Below, piece by piece: positions 1 through 8,491 of a stretch of DNA of 64,000 nt. Each line of letters opens with the position of its first letter. The stretch's first letter is position 1. Source of the DNA: Calothrix sp. NIES-2100 (GTDB lineage: Bacteria; Cyanobacteriota; Cyanobacteriia; Cyanobacteriales; Nostocaceae). Location: positions 5,298,145 to 5,362,144 of the forward strand of contig NZ_AP018178.1 in the NCBI RefSeq assembly GCF_002368195.1. Reading direction: 5' to 3'. The notes under the pieces are model-generated. The model was not told where the DNA came from and searched no databases. It worked only from the letters and a program-made list of their open reading frames with translations. A program made the translations under genes and the position numbers.

Positions 1-2
1 AT

Positions 3-194
3 AATTTAGCCTACTATCCTAAAATTCAATGGTTTGAGAGAACACCTGCGTTAATTTTGGCAGCTTTAATCATCTTTTTGGGAGTTCAACCGACTTGGTT
101 AGTGCGTTGGAGTGAACCAACAACTACTAAGATGGTGGCTGCTATTCCGGCGTTGGAAAAAACCGTTAACTCTGAAGTTGCTTTGAAACCATAA
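3..194 (+). CDS. NdhD-type NDH-1 subunit, C-terminal 63 residues (5' truncated by window edge)
   Basis: Frame 3 is open from the window edge to a TAA at 192-194 and encodes 63 residues. The visible part holds one hydrophobic helix (about residues 15-30) followed by a polar tail, like the C-terminus of NdhD/NuoM proton-pumping subunits. The assignment rests mainly on context: the next genes are a CDP-alcohol transferase and a CO2-hydration protein, and cyanobacterial NdhD3/NdhD4 subunits are encoded beside CupA/CupB to form the specialised NDH-1 CO2-uptake complexes in the thylakoid membrane. The absence of a cupS-like gene after the hydration gene favours the constitutive NdhD4/CupB type. Too little sequence is present to prove the subtype. 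Confidence 0.55.
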   Translation, partial: NLAYYPKIQWFERTPALILAALIIFLGVQPTWLVRWSEPTTTKMVAAIPALEKTVNSEVALKP

Positions 195-377
195 ATTCTC
201 TTACTCTCTGCGCCTCTGCGTCTCTGCGTGAGATTAATAATTTAAACGAACAGCAAAGGCGCGTTCGGCGAAGCCGTTCCCGAAGGGTAGTACACAAAAG
301 AAGAAAAAAATGAAGAGACTTTCTCAGATGATTTAGGATTGCTATCAGGAGTTACACAACAATAATCAGGAGGAAGG
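195..377. other. Intergenic region with dispersed cyanobacterial repeat fragments and a strong Shine-Dalgarno
   Basis: It contains a short run based on CTCTGCG (about 207-231) and a GC-rich fragment around 255-290, both typical of dispersed intergenic repeats in Nostocales. AGGAGGAAGG sits just before the ATG at 378 and fixes that start. An open frame on the minus strand here is a shadow. Confidence 0.5.
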
Positions 378-1004
378 ATGAATTTAAAATTAATTCCCAG
401 TGCTTTAGTACTATTTCGGTTTTTAATTTCGCCCTTCCTCCTTTGGGATGCTCTTGATGGTAAAACTAGTATTTGGTTCATTGTTGGTTTCGTCGCCGCT
501 TTCCTCTCAGATATTTTTGATGGCATTATTGCTAGAAGACTTGGTGTGAGTACTGCCGAATTAAGACAAGCTGATAGTTGGGCTGATGTTTGCCTGTTTA
601 GTTGCATATTTGTGAGTGCTTGGCTGGTATATCAAGATGTTTTAATTGCTTATCGAGTGCCTTTACTCACAGTAGTTTTTGCTCAGTTGATATGGTGGAT
701 AGTGAATTTAGTAAAATATGGTAAACCTGCTAGCTATCACACCTATTCAGCTAAGTTTTGGGGCATCACTCTTTGTATTGCGATTATTTCTCTATTCGGC
801 TTTAACTATGCTGGAATAACTTTATGGCTAACTTGTATTGCTGGTGTAGTCTACAGTATTGAAGAAATAGCCATGACAATCATTCTGCCAGTTTGGACAC
901 ATGATGTTTTAAGCATTTTTCATGCCCTGAAAATTAGGGAAAATTTATTAATTCAAAATAACGTGATTGAATCACAACAATCACTAATGACAAATGACCA
1001 ATGA
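378..1004 (+). CDS. CDP-alcohol phosphatidyltransferase family membrane protein (PgsA-like)
   Basis: A 208-residue polytopic membrane protein. CDP-alcohol phosphatidyltransferases move a phosphatidyl (or similar) group from a CDP-linked donor to an alcohol in phospholipid synthesis. The signature D-x2-D-G-x2-A-R-x8-G-x3-D-x3-D is visible at residues 45-70: D45, D48, G49, A52, R53, D66 and D70 are present. The second glycine position is Leu62, an unusual substitution in an otherwise intact active site. Several hydrophobic helices follow. A strong AGGAGG precedes the ATG. It lies between the ndhD end and the CO2-hydration gene, probably co-transcribed, with 28 bp to the next ATG. The last residues are encoded by a degenerate ATGACAA-type tandem repeat, so the C-terminal tail is probably not functional. 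The substrate alcohol cannot be read from the sequence. Confidence 0.8.
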   Translation: MNLKLIPSALVLFRFLISPFLLWDALDGKTSIWFIVGFVAAFLSDIFDGIIARRLGVSTAELRQADSWADVCLFSCIFVSAWLVYQDVLIAYRVPLLTVVFAQLIWWIVNLVKYGKPASYHTYSAKFWGITLCIAIISLFGFNYAGITLWLTCIAGVVYSIEEIAMTIILPVWTHDVLSIFHALKIRENLLIQNNVIESQQSLMTNDQ

Positions 1005-1032
1005 CAATTGACAAATATAAAAGGATTTAAAA

Positions 1033-2352
1033 ATGACAACAACTGTTAATACATCAACTAAATTACCCCCTTCCCGCCATGAATTTGCTGAAGTAATTCA
1101 TCGCTTAGAAGCTGGCGGTTCAATGTTACCAGATACGCCAGAAAATTTAATGCAAATTATCGGCTTGTATAAAGCTTATGCAGTGCCGATGGATTTTTAC
1201 TGGCGAGATTTACTTTATATTGCGGAACAGGAATTTTTAAATCCCTTTCCCTTCTTTAAATACTTCTTACCTAAAGAATATTTAGACAGACATAATCATT
1301 ATGCTGGTGATGATGCCGATTTACGCATTTGGCGGGGACACGCAACAGCCCATCCTGAGTTATTAGCATTTATTGAAAAAGGTGAAACTGGGAAAATGCC
1401 CAGATTATTTCACCATTTATTCCACGATCGCATTAACATGGAGTTTGCTGAAGCTTGTATGCGCGCTATGCTTTGGCATCGGCAGATGTATGCGCCAGTA
1501 AACCAGTTTGACGCTTACCTCGATTCAGAAGAATATAAAGCTAACGCCGATAGGGCAATTAAAGCTTACTTCAAAGGTAACCCAGTGATGTTGACACTGC
1601 ACAAGCTGTTCCCCGATATGTTTATCGAACAGTGTCGCCAGATGTCTTACTACTCTAATTTAGGGTTATTCTGGGAAGTCATGGCACCCGTGTTCTTTGA
1701 AATGTCGGATATCTACGACGAAGGCGGGTTTAAAGGTGTCCCCGACGCGATGAATTTTATAGTGAACGGCATTTTTGCGATCGCAGGTCGTCCGATTTAT
1801 CATCATGTATATATAGATGGGGAATGCTATGAAATCATCCCCAAATCTAAGGGTTTCACCTGGCTATACGAAGCCGCCTTACCTTATGTAGAAGCCGTTT
1901 TCTACCGCACCGCACCTTTTAGGGGGACAAAATCTTATAATGCTCAAGCAGGTCAAGTACCTGATGACCAAAAAGATTTTCACTATGGTATTCTCTACGC
2001 TGATGTCTTCCCAGTTGGTACAGCCGGTATCCCCCCCACACTGTTGATGCAAGATATGTTACACTTCTTACCCCAATATCTTGTTGATTATTACAAAAAA
2101 CATTGTCGTGGCGAAGAAGATATGTTGATTCAGTTAGGAGTGAGTTTCCAACGTTCAATGTATAATGTAACTTCCGCAGTAATTCAAGCATTACGCACTG
2201 CACTTTTATATCCTTTAGATGACCAAAATCCCAAGCATTTACAAGCAAACCGGGATTTCTTTGAAATGCAGCTAAATCGCTTTACTCGCGCTGATTACAA
2301 TATGCGCGATTCAGCCCGTTTACGGAGTATTCAAAGCCAGGATTACAGGTAG
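1033..2352 (+). CDS. cupB: CO2 hydration protein of the NDH-1 CO2-uptake complex (CupB/ChpX or CupA/ChpY family)
   Basis: A 439-residue soluble protein of the Cup/Chp family, which docks on specialised NDH-1 complexes and drives vectorial conversion of CO2 to bicarbonate at the thylakoid membrane. The whole length matches the family, including the His-rich stretch HHLFHDR at residues 127-133, the region expected to hold metal-binding or catalytic residues. AAAGGA lies 8 bp before the ATG. The upstream gene looks like an ndhD, as in ndhD/cup operons. No fasciclin-type cupS follows, so the CupB (constitutive) form is preferred over the inducible CupA; this choice is inference from context. The CDP-alcohol transferase lying between ndhD and cup is a local peculiarity. 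Confidence 0.88.
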   Translation: MTTTVNTSTKLPPSRHEFAEVIHRLEAGGSMLPDTPENLMQIIGLYKAYAVPMDFYWRDLLYIAEQEFLNPFPFFKYFLPKEYLDRHNHYAGDDADLRIWRGHATAHPELLAFIEKGETGKMPRLFHHLFHDRINMEFAEACMRAMLWHRQMYAPVNQFDAYLDSEEYKANADRAIKAYFKGNPVMLTLHKLFPDMFIEQCRQMSYYSNLGLFWEVMAPVFFEMSDIYDEGGFKGVPDAMNFIVNGIFAIAGRPIYHHVYIDGECYEIIPKSKGFTWLYEAALPYVEAVFYRTAPFRGTKSYNAQAGQVPDDQKDFHYGILYADVFPVGTAGIPPTLLMQDMLHFLPQYLVDYYKKHCRGEEDMLIQLGVSFQRSMYNVTSAVIQALRTALLYPLDDQNPKHLQANRDFFEMQLNRFTRADYNMRDSARLRSIQSQDYR

Positions 2353-2411
2353 TCAAAGAAAGCGGTACTGCTGTCATATAGGGCTAGTATTTGATTTTTG
2401 AAATATAGGTA

Positions 2412-2428
2412 GGTGGGCATTGCCCACC
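2412..2428. repeat. GGTGGGCA/TGCCCACC hairpin, possible terminator of the cup operon
   Basis: A perfect 8-bp inverted repeat with a one-base centre lies 60 bp after the cup stop codon. The same GTGGGCATTGCCCAC sequence is a common dispersed intergenic repeat in Nostocales (recalled, not searched). No clear T-run follows, so terminator function is uncertain. Confidence 0.45.
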
Positions 2429-2530
2429 CTACACTTTACACTCACGCTTCAGGTGTACGGGATTTGTTCAAAAATCACAACAAATATTTTTTACCGAAAA
2501 TATAAAAACTTAAAATTTATAAAAATGAAA

Positions 2531-2812
2531 TTATAAATGGTTTGGACAGGAACCAAATTTCTCTAAAAGCTCAGAGATGCGCTCATTATCTGAACAACGC
2601 CAAGTAATGTTAATAGATTTTTCCTCATTAAAACCTGGTTCACCATAACCTGAGAATGCATTAGCATCAGGGCTTATATACTCTTCATACACGCAAGTTA
2701 GTAGCCTATTTTCAGTTGGTGAAACTTGTTGAAGACCAAAATCGTGTTTGAATGTCCCTGCAACCCATCCATTAGGTGTTAAATGCCATTCTCTCCATTC
2801 TTTGCTTGCCAT
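2531..2812 (-). CDS. Small conserved-looking hypothetical protein (93 aa)
   Basis: I do not recognise the family. The product is 93 residues, soluble, acidic, without signal peptide or membrane segment, and rich in aromatic residues (WREWH near the N-terminus, ITWRCS near residue 70). AAGGAA about 11 bp before the ATG supports it as a translated gene. It is a single gene: the cup gene ends 179 bp away convergently, and the 63-bp repeat array begins 130 bp upstream. Function unknown. Confidence 0.55.
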   Translation of the reverse strand: MASKEWREWHLTPNGWVAGTFKHDFGLQQVSPTENRLLTCVYEEYISPDANAFSGYGEPGFNEEKSINITWRCSDNERISELLEKFGSCPNHL

Positions 2813-2946
2813 TTTGTAGTTCCTTTGTGTAATTCAATCGATATACTTTGCTCAAGCTGTAACAAGTATAGCATTAGTACATTTACTTATTTAACCCCAG
2901 CTTTAGTGGCATGGCAAGGCTAACGCACCTTAAATTTTCGTTAATG

Positions 2947-3427
2947 CGGAATCAACTTCAGGGTTCTCGGAATCAACTTCAGGGTTGACGTTTCCGTGTT
3001 TCGCGTACCCGGAATCAACTTCAGGGTTCCCGGAATTAACTTCAGGGTTGACGTTTCCGTGTTTCGCGTACCCGGAATCAACTTCAGGGTTCCCAGAATC
3101 AACTTCAGGGTTGACGTTTCCGTGTTTCGCGTACCCGGAATTAACTTCAGGGTTGACGTTTCCGTGTTTCGCGTACCCAGAATCAACTTCAGGGTTCCCG
3201 GAATCAACTTCAGGGTTGACGTTTCCGTGTTTCGCGTACCCAGAATCAACTTCAGGGTTCCCAGAATCAACTTCAGGGTTGACGTTTGCGTGTTTCGCGT
3301 ACCCAGAATCAACTTCAGGGTTCCCAGAATCAACTTCAGGGTTGACGTTTGCGTGTTTCGCGTACCCAGAATCAACTTCAGGGTTCCCGGAATCAACTTC
3401 AGGGTTGACGTTTCCGTATTTCGCGCA
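2947..3427. repeat. Modular tandem repeat array, 63-bp period built of 21-bp modules
   Basis: The array uses two kinds of 21-bp module: A, beginning GACGTTTCCG, and B, containing GGAATCAACTTCAGGGTT. Most units are A-B-B (63 bp); one is A-B (42 bp). Module A starts at 2987, 3050, 3113, 3155, 3218, 3281, 3344 and 3407, so spacing is 63, 63, 42, 63, 63, 63, 63. Point variants (CCCGG/CCCAG, TTTCCG/TTTGCG) cluster in neighbouring units, as expected from local copying. Because 21 is a multiple of 3, several overlapping open frames on both strands are by-products. None has a plausible ribosome site, so they are not called as genes. Confidence 0.95.
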
Positions 3428-3453
3428 AGCTGTAGCTATTTCCGCATCCCGTT

Positions 3454-4641
3454 TTAAGCAACTTCTGATAATTTCCCATCAAGACGGCGAAATAGAAATA
3501 ACCAAATAGGTAGTGAACTATTAATGGCAATCAGTCTGACTAAATGACCAGTTGTGACAACTTCAACATTATGATTCAATACCAGAGACACGAGAATCAT
3601 CTCTGCTGAACCTCCGGGCGCTGTCACCAATAGACAAGTTAACCAATCCCAAGAAGTTAATTGCATAGCTAGCATAGCAGCGATCGCACCTGCAATTAAA
3701 GTCATGACTACAGATATTACCGCATAGACTACAGTACGTTTTTTAAAGCTGGGTTTTTCTCCCCAATACTCACCGATGGTAATTCCTAACAGCATTTGCC
3801 CAACTATATTGATCAGTGAGGGTGGGGTAAAGTGAAGATTATGGACAAAAGGTAGCAAATTTAGCACAGGATTAAATCCGATACCAATTAATAAAGCCCC
3901 AAAAAAATCCCCAGCGGGGATTTTAAATAATATCGACAGGTAAACTACAAATCCTGTTATCCCCAAGGCTAACAATAGTAATCCTAATTGAGAACTATCG
4001 AAATTCAACAAACTACTTTGTATGGTGATTGTTTGTGGATTCCAAGCATTACCAACTGTGGTTCTAGCAATAAAAGGAATCAGAAAAACTACAGATGTAA
4101 CGCGCAAAGCCTGAACTAATGCTACTAGGGTGACATTTCTGCCATAATCAGCCGCAATAGATGCCATAATTCCCACACCACCGGGGACTGTAGCTAGCAT
4201 TGCTGTTAACAAGTTAGTTTGACTGAGGCGGGAATAAATGTAGCCAATACCACTACCACAAAGTAACAGAAAAAATGTTAATAAAACAAAAATCGGAATC
4301 CCAGAAGCGACACTAGCTAAATCACTATGGGTAGTTGAGGCTCCAACTGTTAATCCTACCAATCCCATGCCCACCTTTCTGGCAGTTCGGTTAGGTTTGG
4401 GAGAATATTGATAGAAAATTCGACATCCCTGTAAAACTATAGTACCAGCCGCAATCCCCCCAAATATCCAAGCAATTCCGCCAATGTGGAATGTTGCTAA
4501 ACTTAAACCTAAAGGTAATGCCAGTAGCATTTCTAAAACTAGGACAGCTAGTTGCTTGATAAATGGGTTTTCTGGAGCAACGGTAGGATTTCCAGCAGTG
4601 GATTCCTCTACAATGGGAATAAGATTAAAACTATGATTCAT
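3454..4641 (-). CDS. AbrB-family (AbrB duplication) multi-pass membrane protein
   Basis: A 395-residue integral membrane protein with about ten hydrophobic helices in two similar halves. Each half carries a Pro-Gly-Gly motif, TVPGGVGIMA in the first and TAPGGSAEMI in the second, followed by polar residues within the membrane. This is the pattern of the AbrB duplication family (PF05145), once misnamed ammonia monooxygenase and thought to be transporters; the substrate is unknown. The N-terminal 25 residues are polar and probably cytoplasmic. It is a single gene whose stop lies only about 30 bp from the end of the 63-bp repeat array. No operon partner is evident. Confidence 0.8.
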   Translation of the reverse strand: MNHSFNLIPIVEESTAGNPTVAPENPFIKQLAVLVLEMLLALPLGLSLATFHIGGIAWIFGGIAAGTIVLQGCRIFYQYSPKPNRTARKVGMGLVGLTVGASTTHSDLASVASGIPIFVLLTFFLLLCGSGIGYIYSRLSQTNLLTAMLATVPGGVGIMASIAADYGRNVTLVALVQALRVTSVVFLIPFIARTTVGNAWNPQTITIQSSLLNFDSSQLGLLLLALGITGFVVYLSILFKIPAGDFFGALLIGIGFNPVLNLLPFVHNLHFTPPSLINIVGQMLLGITIGEYWGEKPSFKKRTVVYAVISVVMTLIAGAIAAMLAMQLTSWDWLTCLLVTAPGGSAEMILVSLVLNHNVEVVTTGHLVRLIAINSSLPIWLFLFRRLDGKLSEVA

Positions 4642-4940
4642 TGATAAAGCGCTTTTTCCATTAGTTTAACTATGCCCATAAGCTAATGCGATGTCTACGA
4701 CGGGCTACGCCTACGCGCAATACCCCAAGCAGGAGATAAATTTAATTATTCTCACTAATGATGAAGGATGTATATATACTGAATGTAGCTCTAGCACGAT
4801 CACCAGCAATTTCTAAAGAATTTTTGTAGACGACAATATTATAGTAGGGGCATAACATAAGTTGTGCCCCTACCCACAAACTGTATTTTTTTCAGAGTCT
4901 AGTTGTTGATTGTTTCAGCTATCTTGGCATCTTGAATCAA
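4642..4940. other. Intergenic region with dispersed repeat fragments, no gene seen
   Basis: A repeat fragment of the GGGCTACGCCTACGC type is visible around 4690-4720. The stretch 4840-4880 (TAGGGGCATAACATAAGTTGTGCCCCTA) is an imperfect inverted repeat that could act as a terminator for either neighbour. No coding frame with a ribosome site was found. Confidence 0.4.
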
Positions 4941-5279
4941 TTAGTCTTCATCAAGCGCCGGGAAAGCTTCTTCTAACTGCCACAACTCATCTTTGTGTTC
5001 CATGAACCAAATCCGAGTTTCTGGTGTTAATTGGCTCCAAATGATTTCCACAGGAATATGAGGAGATGCGTATCGATACTGCTCTCCCAGTAATTTGAGA
5101 TTTTCCGCCACATCAAGGGGAATACCGAACTCGCGCCAATCAACTTTTACATTTCTGCCAGAAAGTCCGGCTGCGGGGTCGAAAATTAATTGTGCAGCTC
5201 TAACTAAATCAGCAAAGTGATTTGCTTTAAGTCCGATTATTTGCTGAATTTGGGGTGATTCATTATGCTGTTGAGACAT
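4941..5279 (-). CDS. Hypothetical protein, 112 aa, cyanobacterial type
   Basis: I do not recognise a named family. The product is soluble and acidic with no signal peptide or membrane segment. It contains a helical segment near residues 15-40 and two tryptophan-containing motifs (DWREFGIP near residue 47, IIWSQLTPETRIWFMEH near residue 80), a composition typical of conserved small cyanobacterial proteins. It stands alone between the AbrB-like gene and the SnoaL-like gene, all on the minus strand but separated by more than 100 bp, so an operon is unlikely. Confidence 0.6.
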   Translation of the reverse strand: MSQQHNESPQIQQIIGLKANHFADLVRAAQLIFDPAAGLSGRNVKVDWREFGIPLDVAENLKLLGEQYRYASPHIPVEIIWSQLTPETRIWFMEHKDELWQLEEAFPALDED

Positions 5280-5394
5280 TGTCGCTGGAGTGGTGAAGAT
5301 TGATGATGGGTTGAACTTACTGCCAGAGATTTTTATCCCAATTATATTATTTTAGCCCATAGCCACTAAGATGGATACGGCAAAAGTAATAATT

Positions 5395-5781
5395 TTAAGA
5401 GCGCAATTGTGCCACCATTGCGGCTGGATTCCAGTAAGCACGGGTAGTTTGAATCTTACCTGCTGCGTTAATCTCAAAAATTGTAATGCCTTCAAAAGTT
5501 ACTGATTTACCAGTTTTACTCACTCCTCGCATTGTCCATTTCACTGCTGCTTCATTAGCAGCTACAAAAATATGCTCGGTGGTTGGTTCTAGTTTTTCAA
5601 ACACTGCTTGCAATTGCCCAATAAACTCACGAAATCCCTCATGGACTTTTGTCGGTGGTTCCCCAACGGGATCATAACTTAATGCATCATCAGCAAAATT
5701 TTCTACCCAGCCTTCAGGATTCATAGTGGCAATATTGCTAAAGTAAGCAGCAACAATTTGTTCAATGTTTAAAGTTGACAT
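5395..5781 (-). CDS. SnoaL-like / NTF2-fold family protein
   Basis: Start chosen at the ATG at 5781 (128 residues) because AAAGGAAA lies about 10 bp before it; the longer frame begins with a non-ATG codon and has no ribosome site. The sequence has the order of SnoaL-like NTF2-fold proteins: a helical N-terminus, a W-x-E-x-F-A-D-D-A motif (WVENFADDA), a G-x-x-x-I/F segment, and a final strand with Trp and a run of hydrophobics. Members include polyketide cyclases, isomerases and small-ligand binders, so the reaction cannot be given. No operon partner is obvious. A 53-bp direct repeat lies upstream. Confidence 0.75.
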   Translation of the reverse strand: MSTLNIEQIVAAYFSNIATMNPEGWVENFADDALSYDPVGEPPTKVHEGFREFIGQLQAVFEKLEPTTEHIFVAANEAAVKWTMRGVSKTGKSVTFEGITIFEINAAGKIQTTRAYWNPAAMVAQLRS

Positions 5782-5850
5782 AAGATCAATTTCCTTTGAT
5801 ATCAATGGTGACAAATTATCTATTACAAAAAACAAGTTTAAACTCGTTTA

Positions 5851-5957
5851 TTTTGAAACCCGGAGTGCGGGACTCAAAGCCCGCTACTACAAGCAGGGAG
5901 ATATTTTGAAACATGGAGTGCGGGACGAAAAGCCCGCTACTACAAGCAGGGAGCAAG
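5851..5957. repeat. Two tandem copies of a 53-bp direct repeat containing a GCGGG/CCCGC stem
   Basis: Copies begin at 5851 and 5904, each starting TTTTGAAAC. Each contains GTGCGGGAC...AGCCCGCTAC, whose GCGGG and CCCGC arms can pair around an 8-base loop, followed by the shared ACTACAAGCAGGGAG. The pair sits between the divergent ends of two minus-strand genes and could form a double hairpin. Confidence 0.85.
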
Positions 5958-6009
5958 ATACTCCCACTACTTTTAAAACTATGGTTCTCAAAATAGATGT
6001 GGTTTATAT

Positions 6010-6798
6010 CTAAATTTGGCGATGAAATATTTCGGAAATCAACAGTTGAAAATTACCGAAATTGTCATATTTTGCTGTTAGTCGCTTAAATTGGTTTTCC
6101 GATACAAACCTACCAGCTATAATGTCAAATTCTTGACCAATGCTTAAACTTGTAGGAGCATTGATAACTATACCATCAGGTAAGAAAAAAGTTTGATTTT
6201 GCTCTTCTAAAGGAGCTAACACCAGATTTTGAATAGTTTCAGCATTTGAAACTGTTAAATCAGGGGTTATGTACTGTTTTTTTCCTATCCATTTACCTTC
6301 AATAGTTTTTACTTTTGCACCTGGAGTTTCGGCAGGGAAACTACCTAAATGCTCGCGAATATGAGTGATTTTTTCAACGGCGCTATTTTCTCCATAAATA
6401 ACCGATACACTATTTCGCCAATCTTCATGTCTGAAGAATAACTCCATTCCAAAGTGTTTACCTGGTTCAAATGTTTTACTCAACCAAGCTTGTACACCAG
6501 GAGCAATTGATAATGCCCTCATAGAAGGTATGGCTGTATGAATTATGCCATCAGGTTGGTTAGAAGTTTGCTTATCAAGTTGCCAGTTTTTTTCTTCCGT
6601 ACTGCCATCGGCATAAGTGTAATTATTAGTTTGGTAAATAACTGTTTTATCTTCGTTAGCGCGAAAACTTCTGATACCTTGAAAAGACTGAATCACCTCT
6701 AAATCTGGAGAATATCTAGTCCATATTCCGTGCCAACTCATACCTTCAGGAGTATGATGAGCAAATAAATTTGACCAGTTTTGCTCTTGTGCATTCAT
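6010..6798 (-). CDS. DUF3598-type protein (lipocalin-like, cyanobacterial)
   Basis: A 262-residue soluble protein, rich in beta strands and without signal peptide. The N-terminus has W-x-x-L-F-x-H-x-T-P-E-G-x-x-W-H-G-x-W and RYSPDLEVIQSFQG, which I associate with DUF3598, a family of cyanobacterial and plant proteins with two lipocalin-like beta-barrel halves. The second half contains repeated strand motifs (FFRHEDWRNSVSVIY, FFLPDGIVI). Ligand and role are unknown. It is followed by the Rieske oxygenase gene on the same strand (44 bp apart when transcribed from 8194 toward 6010), so the two may form an operon, with this gene second. Confidence 0.6.
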   Translation of the reverse strand: MNAQEQNWSNLFAHHTPEGMSWHGIWTRYSPDLEVIQSFQGIRSFRANEDKTVIYQTNNYTYADGSTEEKNWQLDKQTSNQPDGIIHTAIPSMRALSIAPGVQAWLSKTFEPGKHFGMELFFRHEDWRNSVSVIYGENSAVEKITHIREHLGSFPAETPGAKVKTIEGKWIGKKQYITPDLTVSNAETIQNLVLAPLEEQNQTFFLPDGIVINAPTSLSIGQEFDIIAGRFVSENQFKRLTAKYDNFGNFQLLISEIFHRQI

Positions 6799-6841
6799 GA
6801 TATTTAATGTTTAAATTTGAATTTTTTACAAACGAGTGTGA

Positions 6842-8194
6842 TTAGTGACGGGTATAAGCACGCTCAAATTTAGTTTTGAGTTGCTGTGCTACCGCAGCTA
6901 AAGCGACTACTAATAAAGAGGTGGAAACAGTAGCAATTTTTATTCTAGAATCATCTGCAAGTATAGCCACAAATGCTAGAGCGATCGCTAACCCGATCAA
7001 AGTTTTTCTGAAACTATTCGTGACTTGATATGTGCGATTGCAAGAATTACACAGTTGTGTATGTCGCAGATATCGGTCGATTTCTACTGGATGGCGATCG
7101 CACTGCTCTATGTCTACATTTTTAGATGTAGAATAACCTTGATAAAAAGGTAAAGCAGCACCAAATCTATCTAACCATTTGCGATATTCAATCACAAAAG
7201 CGTCGGATGTTTTCAGTGGTAAATACACATCTTGGAGATTTTTTCCCAACCGCTGAATTTCCGCTTGTTGTCCGACAACTAATGACAAATCTTCTTCTAA
7301 TATTTTGCTCTGATTGAAATGTATAAGCCAACGAGGTTTAAGCTTGATTTCCCAAGTTACAAAGTTGCGGTAACTGCGGGTGAGAACTCGACACCGATTT
7401 TTACCTAGAGGAAAAGAATAAAGTGCTAGTCCAAAATTCCAACCTTTTTGTTCAATTGTAAATTGAAAAAGCACCAAATTAGGTGCAATAAAATCCATCC
7501 TGCGCCAAGCATCATCAGGTTCTCTCGTGTTCCGAAACCTACCGCGAAATCCTTGCACTGAACTTTCAATTACCTCCATTTCTAGAGGTTGAGCATTGTT
7601 GCGATTACCCTGGCTACCGTCATGGCTAATATTAACATGTGCTGGGTCTAAAACATTCTCAATAAAATAGCTTTGTTCGTAAGGCAAATCGGTGATTTTA
7701 TCTGTATGGACAAATCCGGGCTTGTCTACATCAGCTAATGTGGGGATTAATTCTTCAATTGCTGCTTCACTTTCTCCTGCCCACATCCAAATAATACCTT
7801 GACGTTCCACCACTTTAAAAGAGGCTACGCAAGCATTACTAGGAATTTTGGCATTACTTGGTAACTGGGGAATATGCAAACACTCACCATTAATCCCAAA
7901 CTGCCAACCGTGGTATAAGCACTCAATTTTACCATCGATAATTTGCCCATCAGATAGTTTAGCGGCACGATGGGGGCAACGATCTGTTAAACAAATTAGC
8001 TGTCCCTCTTGATTTGTGAACAAAACAAAAGGTTCGTCGTACAAAGAAAAGCTATAAGAACGGTTTTTCGGTAAATCTTGTTGAAAGCAGACAGGATACC
8101 AACATTGCTTCCAGTTAAATTCTTGTTGTGCTTCTGGTAAATGAAAAGTATCTGTTGGTGGTGTCGCCTCTGGTGTTTTAATTTCTAATGTCAT
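6842..8194 (-). CDS. Rieske [2Fe-2S] oxygenase of the pheophorbide a oxygenase / Tic55 / CAO family
   Basis: A non-heme iron oxygenase. The Rieske cluster ligands are C73-x-H75 and C92-x2-H95 (CPH...CLYH). The mononuclear iron site appears as N180-x2-D183-x2-H186-x4-H191 (NVLDPAHVNISH). Near residue 381 a CNSC motif precedes two hydrophobic C-terminal segments, the layout of pheophorbide a oxygenase, Tic55 and protochlorophyllide-dependent oxygenases, which sit on photosynthetic membranes and take electrons from ferredoxin. The ATG at 8194 gives about 450 residues; a longer frame starting at a TTG (8260) has no better support. The substrate is not certain: a chlorophyll catabolite is typical of the family, but cyanobacterial paralogues vary. 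Confidence 0.85.
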   Translation of the reverse strand: MTLEIKTPEATPPTDTFHLPEAQQEFNWKQCWYPVCFQQDLPKNRSYSFSLYDEPFVLFTNQEGQLICLTDRCPHRAAKLSDGQIIDGKIECLYHGWQFGINGECLHIPQLPSNAKIPSNACVASFKVVERQGIIWMWAGESEAAIEELIPTLADVDKPGFVHTDKITDLPYEQSYFIENVLDPAHVNISHDGSQGNRNNAQPLEMEVIESSVQGFRGRFRNTREPDDAWRRMDFIAPNLVLFQFTIEQKGWNFGLALYSFPLGKNRCRVLTRSYRNFVTWEIKLKPRWLIHFNQSKILEEDLSLVVGQQAEIQRLGKNLQDVYLPLKTSDAFVIEYRKWLDRFGAALPFYQGYSTSKNVDIEQCDRHPVEIDRYLRHTQLCNSCNRTYQVTNSFRKTLIGLAIALAFVAILADDSRIKIATVSTSLLVVALAAVAQQLKTKFERAYTRH

Positions 8195-8280
8195 AACTGG
8201 TTTCAGGCTGATATTTAGCCTATCTATATTTCTCTGATCATAGATGAAATTATGAGGCAAAAATGCTGAGGAGATATTCA

Positions 8281-8491
8281 GTCTTAGGGTTGAAATCTTG
8301 TTAATACCAATTCTATGTGAGGCTGCACATTAACGCCCTCACCCTCCAAGGGTGGGGCTACACAAACAAAGCCTGCCTACCTTTTGGGAACTGCTCCGCA
8401 GAACGCAGGCTAATTATATGCATCTTCATAAAGAATTGGTATAAGGTAAATTTATTATTTGATTGACTAAACATTCAAATTACTGCCACAG
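8281..8491. other. Intergenic region with dispersed repeat, no gene seen
   Basis: It contains a fragment ending CTGCGGAGCAG-type palindromes (about 8375-8410), a common GC-rich intergenic repeat in this window. The flanks CCAATTCTATG (about 8308) and GAATTGGTATAA (about 8434) are inverted relative to each other, which suggests a small MITE-like element of about 140 bp. Confidence 0.35.

Noticed and set aside
2941..3509. Three long overlapping open frames across the 63-bp repeat array, both strands
   Set aside because: Open only because the repeat modules are multiples of three; no ribosome site, no conserved non-repeat part.
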